From CAYXTW01 sp964452645 (lineage in GTDB: Bacteria; Zixibacteria; MSB-5A5; GN15; PGXB01): a DNA stretch of 64,000 nt. The DNA lies in assembly GCA_964452645.1 (NCBI GenBank), contig CAYVMO010000001.1, positions 62,001 to 126,000 of the forward strand, written 5' to 3'. This document shows positions 36,201-44,133 of this stretch, in pieces. Position numbers and translations under genes: made by a program. Position 1 is the stretch's first letter, and each line of letters begins with the position of its first letter. The notes under the pieces are model-generated. The model had not been told where the DNA came from and did no database searches. It saw only the letters and a list, made by a program, of their open reading frames with translations.

Positions 36201-38165
36201 GTGGCGGAAAGCAGTCAGACTATGAAATATAATGTCGCTCAGAAGTTAATTGAAAGGCATCTGGTTTCAGGAAATTTGAAGCCCGGCACGGAGATATCGA
36301 TAAAGATTGACCAGACTTTGACTCAGGATGCCACCGGTACGATGGTTATGCTTGAGCTGGAAGCGATGCATCTTCGGCGAGTTAAAACGGAGCTTTCGGC
36401 ACAATATGTCGATCACAATCTGGTACAGGCCGACTTTCGCAATGCCGACGATCACCTGTTTCTTCGCAGCGCCTGCAAACGTTTTGGAATATGGTATAGC
36501 CGACCCGGAAACGGCGTCAGTCATCCTTCGCATATGGAGCGATTCGGTATTCCGGGAAAGACTTTACTCGGTTCCGACAGTCATACCTGCGGCGCCGGTG
36601 CTCTGGCGATGCTGGCTATCGGCGCCGGCGGGCTCGAAGTGGCCCGCGCCATGGCCGGAGAACCTTTCTATTTCAATATGCCGAAGATAATGGGCGTGCG
36701 TCTTGTCGGTGAATTACCTGATTGGGTAAGCGCCAAGGACATAATTCTGGAAATGCTCCGCCGGCATGGAGTCAGCGGCGGGGTCGGTAAAGTAATCGAA
36801 TATTATGGCCCGGCATTGAAATCTCTCACCGCTATGGATCGACATGTTATTGCGAATATGGGCGCCGAACTGGGTGCGACCACCACTGTTTTTCCCTCTG
36901 ATGATGCTGTCAGGGCGTTTCTGGAGCAACAGAATCGAGAGAATGATTTTCAGGAAATCATCGCGGACGAAAACGCGCAATATGATGAGCATGATGAAAT
37001 CGATTTATCTAAATTAGAACCGCTTATCGCTCTGCCAAGCAGTCCCGGAAATGTTGTTCCGGTTCGTGAAGTGGCGGGCCGGGAAATTTATCAGGCTATG
37101 ATCGGGTCATCGGCCAATCCGGGCTTACGGGATTTTGCTATTGCGGCCTTGATTGTAGACGGCAAGCGAATTCACGATCGGGTCTCACTTGATATCAATC
37201 CCTCGACGCGCCAGGTGCAGGAGAATTTAATGGAATTGAAACTGCTCGGGAAACTGCTTCATGCCGGTGGTCGAATCCATCAGGCGGGCTGCAATGGCTG
37301 TATCGGTATGGGACAGGCGCCGGCGACAGGGCGAATCAGTTTGCGAACCGTCCCTCGTAATTTTCCCGGTCGCTCAGGGACCAAAGAGGATGCGGTTTAT
37401 CTGTGCAGTCCGGAAACGGCCGCGGCTTCGGCTATTACCGGGGAAATAACCGATCCCCGAACTCTCGATATGAATTATCCCGTTTTCAATGAACCGAAAC
37501 GAGTTCTTATCAATGCCAATATGGTCGTGCCGCCTCCCTCGCCCGATGAAGGTATCGCATATGAATTGCAAAAAGGCCCTAATATCAAGAGCCTGCCCAC
37601 GTTCGATGATTTCCCGGATCGACTGGAGATTCCAATGCTGTTAAAAGTCGGCGATGATATCTCCACCGATGAAATCATGCCGGCCGGACAGCGGGTGCTT
37701 CCTTACAGGAGCAATATCGAAAAGATGAGCGAATATGTTTTTATCGATGTCGATAATGACTTTTATCTTCGAGCAAGACAAACTGCCGAACCGGGATTTG
37801 CGATTATTACAGGGGAGAACTATGGACAGGGATCCAGCCGGGAACACGCCGCCCTGGTACCTCGCTTCCTCGGATTGCGAGTCGTCATTGCGAGAAGCTT
37901 CGCGCGCATTCATCGGCAAAACCTTATAAACTTCGGGATTCTACCGCTTTTAACCGAAGAGGACGAAAAAATCGGAAAAGTGGGAGTGGGCGATCGTCTG
38001 GTTTTATCTAATTTGCATGATTATATTAAGAATGGCCAATCGCTGGATGTCGTCGTCTCCAACAAAAGTATTACTTTAACCTGCCGCCACGATCTTACCG
38101 AGCGGGAAAGGAAAATCCTTCTTATCGGCGGATTGTTAAATTCCATTCGACAAAGTCAAGATTAA
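36201..38165 (+). CDS. acn: Aconitate hydratase
   Basis: A 654-residue 4Fe-4S enzyme that interconverts citrate and isocitrate in the TCA cycle. Cluster cysteines are in LGSDSHTCGAGA and the CNGC of HQAGCNGCIGMG. The swivel domain carries DDISTDEIMPAG and YGQGSSREHAALVPR. The length is that of the shorter (mitochondrial-like, about 640 residues) group. The start is GTG 36201 or the in-frame ATG 36222; neither has a clear ribosome binding site. Confidence 0.94.
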   Translation: MAESSQTMKYNVAQKLIERHLVSGNLKPGTEISIKIDQTLTQDATGTMVMLELEAMHLRRVKTELSAQYVDHNLVQADFRNADDHLFLRSACKRFGIWYSRPGNGVSHPSHMERFGIPGKTLLGSDSHTCGAGALAMLAIGAGGLEVARAMAGEPFYFNMPKIMGVRLVGELPDWVSAKDIILEMLRRHGVSGGVGKVIEYYGPALKSLTAMDRHVIANMGAELGATTTVFPSDDAVRAFLEQQNRENDFQEIIADENAQYDEHDEIDLSKLEPLIALPSSPGNVVPVREVAGREIYQAMIGSSANPGLRDFAIAALIVDGKRIHDRVSLDINPSTRQVQENLMELKLLGKLLHAGGRIHQAGCNGCIGMGQAPATGRISLRTVPRNFPGRSGTKEDAVYLCSPETAAASAITGEITDPRTLDMNYPVFNEPKRVLINANMVVPPPSPDEGIAYELQKGPNIKSLPTFDDFPDRLEIPMLLKVGDDISTDEIMPAGQRVLPYRSNIEKMSEYVFIDVDNDFYLRARQTAEPGFAIITGENYGQGSSREHAALVPRFLGLRVVIARSFARIHRQNLINFGILPLLTEEDEKIGKVGVGDRLVLSNLHDYIKNGQSLDVVVSNKSITLTCRHDLTERERKILLIGGLLNSIRQSQD

Positions 38166-38350
38166 CCATCGCATGTCCTCGTTCCGCATTTTTTTACAGC
38201 ACACTTTCTTGTAGTTTAGTATGCGGAGATTGCCACCGCTCTATTTACATAATAGTTGCTCACCACAGCGAGTGTGCCATACACCCTGGACAATTTTTGT
38301 AAACAATTTTGTCTATATTTCGTTTATAAAGCAAGAAGGAGGAATTGAAG

Positions 38351-39412
38351 ATGAGTAAATCTTTTAGTTCGAAATGGAATTATATATCCTCCTTGGTAGT
38401 CGCCGGAGCAAGCCAACCGCCACGAAGAATAAGAACGACAGCAATCATATCGCTAATTGCCGTCGCTGTTTTTGCCGCGCCGTTTTTACTATTATCGGAT
38501 GACAATGTGCCGGCGGAAGCATCAGCGGCGCATGCATATATAATTGCTGAAGAATCCGATTTATGCGGCGATGTCAATGATGACGGCGTGGTAAATATGT
38601 TCGACATTACTTTCCTGGTAAGCTATCTTTACCTTGACGGCCCGGCGCCGGTGAATCCGGCAACAGTCGACGTTAACAATTGCGATAGTGTCGTCAACCT
38701 GTTTGATATCACTTTCCTGATTTGTTATCTTTTTTTGGAAGGTCCGTCACCCGCCTGCTGCCAGAATCCAAATGAGGCCGATTTTACGATTGAAGCCAGA
38801 CATACTTATATTCGAAGTTATCCGGAGGGAGGGGGAGTGTTTATAGTCAGGCTGGTTCCGGGGGATGATTTCTCCGGTGAAGTTGCTCTTTCACTCGATG
38901 CCGATCCGCTACTGAATGCGGAACTGGACAGGAATGTGCTGACAGTTGATACTACCATCGCGGAGATTACCGTCAATCCGGACGAATCGGCCGAGATAAA
39001 GAATTATGCAATCGACCTTATGGCTACGAATTCCGGTGATACACAGACGGTTTCATTTGATATTGAAATGTTTGATTGGAGTTCGGCAAGTATCAATGAG
39101 GCCATAGCCAAACGAGATCCGCTTATTCAATGGCTTGAAACGGAGCATCCTGAATTCGGTGATTTCTCCAATCAAGAGTGGTTCGCCTATATGACCTATC
39201 CGCAGATTTACGTGGTTGAACACTGGACGTTTTTGAATTCCGAATGGGAAATGCGAATATGTTTTCATGTCATGATTCCGCCGTATGACTGGTCCATGAT
39301 ACAGATTCGTCGTCGCGGAGAATGGGATCCGATTTTTGCCGCGCGACGCGAATCCGACGGCACGACGTATGAAATACCTGTCTCGGAATATCCGACATTT
39401 TACGGTTATTGA
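38351..39412 (+). CDS. Exported protein with N-terminal dockerin pair
   Basis: 354 residues from ATG 38351, with GGAGG 8 nt upstream (a TTG at 38345 is too close to it). A hydrophobic segment at about 31-50 follows a 30-residue basic region, so it may be a membrane anchor. Residues about 70-137 hold two dockerin-like calcium loops, DVNDDGVVNMFDITFLVSYL and VVNLFDITFLICYLFLEG. The remaining 215 residues are an unrecognised beta-rich part. Dockerins usually sit at C-termini, so the early position is unusual. No cohesin gene is seen in the window. Confidence 0.7.
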   Translation: MSKSFSSKWNYISSLVVAGASQPPRRIRTTAIISLIAVAVFAAPFLLLSDDNVPAEASAAHAYIIAEESDLCGDVNDDGVVNMFDITFLVSYLYLDGPAPVNPATVDVNNCDSVVNLFDITFLICYLFLEGPSPACCQNPNEADFTIEARHTYIRSYPEGGGVFIVRLVPGDDFSGEVALSLDADPLLNAELDRNVLTVDTTIAEITVNPDESAEIKNYAIDLMATNSGDTQTVSFDIEMFDWSSASINEAIAKRDPLIQWLETEHPEFGDFSNQEWFAYMTYPQIYVVEHWTFLNSEWEMRICFHVMIPPYDWSMIQIRRRGEWDPIFAARRESDGTTYEIPVSEYPTFYGY

Positions 39413-40097
39413 ACCGTAGTGCTTAAGGGACGGAAACTGATTATTAAGCATTGGTAATCGGAAGAGACCCACCGCCTAGCGGGCGCGCTATCGGGTACAT
39501 TTTAAATCCGCAATAATCGAAGATAGTCTGATCATTTTCTCCTTTGTGTAGTGTAAAAAATGGGTTCGAATCTAATTTTCCAAAAATTTTTAAATCTCCG
39601 GTTTTGATAAATTATTTTCATTTTTTTATAGAAATTGGGTTCGTTTCGCATATAAAAGGAATCCTTTATTTTGATGCTTTTTGCGACCAAAACGCCGGCA
39701 TTTTCTATCTTATTGCAAATAATACAGTTATATGTATGTATTGGAGGATTCATTTTTCCACTTTCATTTCTTCTCTCATATAAGGGACAGGATACTTGTT
39801 TACCATTGATTTGATCGCGATTTTGCTTATCCGGCAGAAGAAACCCCCTGCAGAGCCGGCCGGGCTGCCGGACCGACTCCTGACCAATGTACAATTTAAA
39901 TTAGACTATTATATTAAATCGTGACGGGAAGAAACCCCTCCGCGGAGCAGCTGGGCTGCCGACTTAAGGTCGTTTATTCATTTCTGAAAAGCCCTTGACG
40001 GGAGGCAAAATGAGTTTTAACTTGGAGTATGTTCTGTTCCGAATTGTTTGATGACATTCATTTAATATTTCATTTGGTGATATGATCTAACAAATAT
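39413..40097. other. Long intergenic region with a short GC-rich direct repeat
   Basis: No gene is supported. Two related 38-bp segments, 39836-39873 and 39926-39963, share GAAGAAACCCC and GGGCTGCCG. ORFs on both strands at 39532-39894 lack ribosome binding sites and recognisable motifs. The region separates the dockerin gene from the AT-rich ABC operon. Confidence 0.5.
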
Positions 40098-40742
40098 ATG
40101 AATAAAAAAGTCATAATAATATCGATATTGACGGTCTTGTCCCTCGTTATTTTGACAATGTTTTCTTTTGGTCCTTTGTCGAATATCAGAAAACAATCAG
40201 GATTTAATCCCGCGTCTCTTAAGCCCCTGCAACAGTCCCCGGAAAAGAGCATGTTCCCTCAGAATCAAGATATCTCGGATAGTAATCGGGTTGTTGATCT
40301 CCAGGCATACCGGAATGTTGATGTCAGGGAAAATTATTATCAAATTTTTATTCCTAAAAGTTGGCAAGTGACCGCCGGCAATAATCCGGGTAACTATATG
40401 ATTAACTATCCCGGAGGAAACGGTCAGGTTGGCTTAATGGATATTCCGGATAATACAACCCTGGAATTATTTCTATTAAGCCAGATAGAACCAGGACTGA
40501 AGAAAACAGTTTCGAACTATCAAAGATTGGATTATCAGAAAATATCGATTAATGGCAATGATGGATATGAATTAATTTACAGCAGCGAAGTAAATCAGAA
40601 AAAGTCAAAAACGATAATCGCCTATATTCCCGGGCAAGATCAGGCCGGAGTAATATCGTTTAGCACGCCATTAAATAATTTCTCAAATCTCCAGCCGATA
40701 TTTGACAAAGTAATAAATAGCTTTGTATGGCAAAACAAATGA
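40098..40742 (+). CDS. Membrane-anchored protein, PsbP/DUF1795-like
   Basis: A 214-residue protein with one N-terminal TM segment (residues 4-24) and an extracytoplasmic domain. The segment YYQIFIPKSWQVT with the later GYELIYSSEV and SFSTPLNNFSNLQPIFDKVINSF follows the pattern of PsbP/DUF1795-like domains (IPxxW, then a long final helix). The function of these in non-photosynthetic bacteria is unclear. First gene of a five-gene operon with an ABC-2 transporter; the next gene overlaps it. The operon is AT-rich relative to the flanks. Confidence 0.65.
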   Translation: MNKKVIIISILTVLSLVILTMFSFGPLSNIRKQSGFNPASLKPLQQSPEKSMFPQNQDISDSNRVVDLQAYRNVDVRENYYQIFIPKSWQVTAGNNPGNYMINYPGGNGQVGLMDIPDNTTLELFLLSQIEPGLKKTVSNYQRLDYQKISINGNDGYELIYSSEVNQKKSKTIIAYIPGQDQAGVISFSTPLNNFSNLQPIFDKVINSFVWQNK

Positions 40743-40933
40743 AACAGATATTTTTATTCATCTCAATAGCGATAATCTGCGCCGGATTGTATCTTAAGCT
40801 TTTTTATGACGTGCCTGATGCGCAAGAACAGATTAATTTTTTTATCAGCTGGTTTTTAATTATTATCGGAACCGGCAGTTTACTAATTAATCTATTTTGG
40901 AAGGCAAAAAAGAATATTTCTAATCAAAAGTGA
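40739..40933 (+). CDS. Small two-TM protein of the ABC operon
   Basis: 64 residues from ATG 40739, which overlaps the upstream TGA as ATGA; an in-frame ATG at 40727 is also possible. Two hydrophobic segments (about 3-22 and 34-54) are followed by a Lys-rich tail (WKAKKNISNQK). No family recognised. Tight coupling on both sides shows it is part of the operon. Confidence 0.65.
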   Translation: MKQIFLFISIAIICAGLYLKLFYDVPDAQEQINFFISWFLIIIGTGSLLINLFWKAKKNISNQK

Positions 40934-41631
40934 ATATGAACCTGGCGATTGAAATAGAAAATTTAACCAAGTTTTATGGGAAAACAAAAGCCGTCGATAA
41001 TCTTACTCTCAACATAGCGGCCGGAGATTTTTTTGGATTTCTGGGTCCTAATGGGGCGGGGAAAACTACTACCATAAGGATTATTACCGGTATTTTAAAG
41101 CCGGATGAAGGAAGGGTGAGTGTCGGCGAAAGAAATATTATCGGAGTCATGCCTGAAAGTCGAGGTTATTACGAATGGATGACCGCCGGGGAGTATCTTT
41201 ATTTTTTTGCTAAATTATACGGCGACAGAGACGCGGACAAGATAACCGATGAAAAATTGGCGCTTGTTGGTCTCTCTTCGAAAAAGAATAGCAGAATAGG
41301 CACTTTTTCTCGTGGGATGAAACAGCGAGTAGGATTAGCGCGAGCAATCATAAATAATCCGAAAGTTTTATTTTTAGACGAGCCAACACTCGGACTTGAC
41401 CCTCAGGGCCAGGAGGATATTAAAGTATTGCTGAAAAAAATAAATAGCGATGGTACAACCATATTTCTTTCATCTCATCTGTTAAACGAAGTGGCTGAAC
41501 TTTGTTCACGTATGGCCATTATTAATCACGGCCGGCTCGTAGCTCTTGGGACATTGGCAGAATTACGCGATAAAGCAAAACTGCCAAATTCCGATTTGAC
41601 AGATATTTTTCTTAAATTGACAAATGGTTGA
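40930..41631 (+). CDS. ABC transporter ATP-binding protein (ABC-2 type)
   Basis: A 233-residue ATPase. Walker A is GPNGAGKTTTIR, the signature FSRGMKQRVGLARAI, Walker B VLFLDEPTLGLDP, and the H loop LSSHLLNEV. The start is GTG 40930, overlapping the previous TGA as GTGA, or ATG 40936. It energises the permease encoded immediately downstream. Related CcmA/NatA-type ATPases serve exporters of varied substrates; none can be named here. Confidence 0.9.
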   Translation: MNMNLAIEIENLTKFYGKTKAVDNLTLNIAAGDFFGFLGPNGAGKTTTIRIITGILKPDEGRVSVGERNIIGVMPESRGYYEWMTAGEYLYFFAKLYGDRDADKITDEKLALVGLSSKKNSRIGTFSRGMKQRVGLARAIINNPKVLFLDEPTLGLDPQGQEDIKVLLKKINSDGTTIFLSSHLLNEVAELCSRMAIINHGRLVALGTLAELRDKAKLPNSDLTDIFLKLTNG

Positions 41632-41633
41632 CA

Positions 41634-42404
41634 ATGTATAAATACATTCTTATTAAAGAAATGCGCGCTGAACTTTACACATGGAAAAGCACCCTGTGGC
41701 TATTAATATCATCATTGATATTTAGTTTTACGAGTTATCTGTTGTTGACTAATAAGGAGTTGAGCCTGCTTGATCAAACCGAGATGCTTTGGCTCTTCAG
41801 TAAAATCATTATTGGAGTCGGTCTGTTAATTGTCATCATAGACGCTTCATCTATTATTACTGCAGAATTTGAAAAGGAAACGGCGGAAAGCCTTTTCTTG
41901 GCGCCACTGTCATTTAAAGATTTTGTCATTGGAAAATTATTAGCATCAATGACACTTTGGTTTGCCATTTATATTGTGGCCATTCCATATATGGCGGTAA
42001 CCTCCGCCGGCAGTCATCTGGTAATTCCGTTTATCTGCTATATTTTCATTTTGGGAACAATTTGCCTGGCTGGTTTTATTATGATGATTTTCGGTTTTTC
42101 ATTTTTATTTCGTTCAAGTAAGAATGTATTGACGACTTCATTGATTATCGCATTAGCTTTAACAATACCGGCAGCATTTACATCTACTTTGAAAAATAAT
42201 CCATTAAGCGGCTTTTTAAGCAAAATCAATCCCATAGATAATGTTTTTGCTTCGCTTGATAATATCCTTGTTGATTATCAGACCACTATAACCCATAACT
42301 GGCAATATATTTTACCCGTTACCATTTTTATGCTGTTGGCTTTGCTTTTTATGTTGTATGGCATTAAGCGTTTCCATGCCGAGGGCATTATAAAAAGCGA
42401 TTGA
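41634..42404 (+). CDS. ABC-2 type permease
   Basis: 256 residues from ATG 41634 (a TTG at 41628 overlaps the ATPase stop and is an alternative). Six hydrophobic segments in ABC-2 order: about 18-40, 55-80, 98-120, 130-160, 165-180 and 225-248. The cytoplasmic loop FEKETAESLFLAPLSFKDFV matches the coupling element of NatB/ABC-2 permeases. It pairs with the ATPase before it. Confidence 0.85.
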   Translation: MYKYILIKEMRAELYTWKSTLWLLISSLIFSFTSYLLLTNKELSLLDQTEMLWLFSKIIIGVGLLIVIIDASSIITAEFEKETAESLFLAPLSFKDFVIGKLLASMTLWFAIYIVAIPYMAVTSAGSHLVIPFICYIFILGTICLAGFIMMIFGFSFLFRSSKNVLTTSLIIALALTIPAAFTSTLKNNPLSGFLSKINPIDNVFASLDNILVDYQTTITHNWQYILPVTIFMLLALLFMLYGIKRFHAEGIIKSD

Positions 42405-42409
42405 ATATT

Positions 42410-42961
42410 ATGAGTAATAGAATTTTAATCATTGTCATATCCCTCACGATATTCCCTGGATTAGAGAGTTCGGTTTTGGCTGATGGGGCTTCTCGAAGTA
42501 CAAATACTTTGGATATCCAGATTATTTCAAGTCAAACATTAAGTGGAATCGCCGGTGATTATATTACAATAAAAGCGAACATAAAAAATATTTCGACGAA
42601 GGCGGCAAATGAAATTACTACCTATTTATCTTTAGTTGACGAGGAAACAAAATTACCGGTTGATCTGGAAGATTGGAGTGCGGAAAAAGGCTTATTTATA
42701 GGGTCTATTAGCGAAAGCCAGATCTTGCCACTTGATTGGAAAATCCACTTTGTGAAAGCGGGGAAATATTCATTGATTATTATAGCAGAAACAGCCGGAG
42801 AGTTTTATCCGCAAACTAGTAGCATTGTTCACTTCACCGTATCCCCGAAGCAAAATCTTAACCCTGGCCATGTATTGCCGGTAGCTTTAATAACACCAGT
42901 TGTCATTTTATTTATAATGTTGTTGGCGACATATAGAAGAAATTCAAAGTTATCCGAATAA
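42410..42961 (+). CDS. Membrane-anchored CARDB/NEW3-like protein
   Basis: 183 residues from ATG 42410; a TTG at 42401 overlaps the permease stop and is also possible. A signal peptide ends near SSVLADG. Residues about 32-145 form one Ig-like domain resembling CARDB/NEW3 modules (AGDYITIKANIKNISTKAAN, KAGKYSLIIIAE), followed by a C-terminal TM segment (150-172) and a short basic tail. It is displayed outside the membrane by a single anchor. Operon position suggests it acts with the ABC-2 transporter, perhaps as a substrate-holding or scaffold subunit. Confidence 0.65.
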   Translation: MSNRILIIVISLTIFPGLESSVLADGASRSTNTLDIQIISSQTLSGIAGDYITIKANIKNISTKAANEITTYLSLVDEETKLPVDLEDWSAEKGLFIGSISESQILPLDWKIHFVKAGKYSLIIIAETAGEFYPQTSSIVHFTVSPKQNLNPGHVLPVALITPVVILFIMLLATYRRNSKLSE

Positions 42962-43464
42962 ATAGGTTTATTTAAGTCGGCGCAATGGTTTTGGCTATTT
43001 TATAACAAGTCACCAACAATCAATAATAGCATATAAGCCTACAATAAGTCAGCTCGAGGCTGTGACAGAAGTACGTTGTTGTGCTGGTTCCTGCCTCCGA
43101 TTTATTGGGGGTGTGAACCGGCACTTGTAACCATTTGTGCCGTCGTACAATACATCCGACATGAGTCACGCCACAATTTGGCCGGGAAGTGAAATCAAGA
43201 CTCTACGCAACTTTAGTCACATCCTCCCTCTTTCTAATATTTTCCTAACTGAATTGGCCAATAAAGCAAATAGTGGAATAACCATCTACTCACCACAATG
43301 CATTTGGATGCATCCTTGTGGCGAAAGGGGGAATCATATAAAGTCCGTCAGGATTTTGATGGTTGCGCTTAACCTTTACGGTGGCTATAACTTATGATAT
43401 CAATGTCTATTGCCGGCCAATCCGGCACGTTTATTACTGGATACAATGGAAAAGGAGAAGAATT
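42962..43464. other. Intergenic region with an integrase-tail-like fragment
   Basis: No gene is supported. At about 43222-43260 the minus strand reads LLANSVRKILERGRM, resembling the integrase end at 27.2 kb and the fragment at 30.4 kb. No tRNA-like sequence is found nearby. Confidence 0.4.
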
Positions 43465-43944
43465 ATGGATATTCTGTTCGGAAATATATTCGATTTCAGC
43501 ACTTTTATATACCTGATCGGTCTGCTGGCGGCGGCTCTCTTTTTTGCCAAGCTGGGGATCAGGGATATAAAATCGGGTTACTATGACGGGCTGGTTTATA
43601 TTGCTCTCACGATGTTTTTTGTTGGTGCGCATGTTTTCTTTTTATTTACCGGTAAAGCGGACAATGCCCTTTTTAATTTTGCCTCGCGACTGAATTTCTT
43701 ATCCTGGTTCGTTTTGCTTTTCGCCCCGGCCCTGGTCGTACTTTATCTGTCAATCGGGCTATATAATTTTGTCAAAATGAATCTTTTCGACGGTATTACG
43801 AGAATCTTTTTCGGTACGACTTTGATCGGCTTTCTCTATTTTATCGGGCCGGACTGGGCGGTATCATTAAAAGCGCTTTTGACCATGCTGTACTGCGGCG
43901 CCTGGCTGCTGATCGAGATCAGCACGATAGAAGAAGCGCATTAA
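43465..43944 (+). CDS. Membrane protein of unknown function, five TM segments
   Basis: 159 residues from ATG 43465 with AGGAG 8 nt upstream; the ORF extends upstream without a better start. Hydrophobic segments are at about 13-29, 40-60, 72-98, 112-128 and 133-152. No conserved motif recognised. It stands alone and is convergent with glmS. Confidence 0.65.
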   Translation: MDILFGNIFDFSTFIYLIGLLAAALFFAKLGIRDIKSGYYDGLVYIALTMFFVGAHVFFLFTGKADNALFNFASRLNFLSWFVLLFAPALVVLYLSIGLYNFVKMNLFDGITRIFFGTTLIGFLYFIGPDWAVSLKALLTMLYCGAWLLIEISTIEEAH

Positions 43945-44060
43945 ATCGGTGTGCAGAGATTATAGATTTCAAAAAAAGTAAGTGATAAAAACTATACGGC
44001 TGAAACGAGCCAGTTCATTTAGCGGTGATATCACCAGGCTTTTTAATTTGTAAGTTACGG

Positions 44061-44117
44061 GGAGATTGCCGCGCCCTTCACGGAATGCAACGCATTCCTT
44101 TCAGGGCTCGCAATGAC
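44061..44117. repeat. Type C repeat, half copy in inverted orientation
   Basis: A 57-bp segment from GAGATTGCC to GCTCGCAATGAC. Its reverse complement matches 13444-13500 over its whole length with a few differences, including the GGAATGCnnTGCATTCC palindrome, here GGAATGCaacGCATTCC. It lies directly downstream of glmS. Confidence 0.75.
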
Positions 44118-44133
44118 GATAATAGAATTTATT

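Noticed and set aside
39532..39894. Minus-strand ORF of 120 codons in the long gap
   Set aside because: It crosses one of the GC-rich repeats, lacks a ribosome binding site, and its composition is that of AT-rich non-coding DNA.
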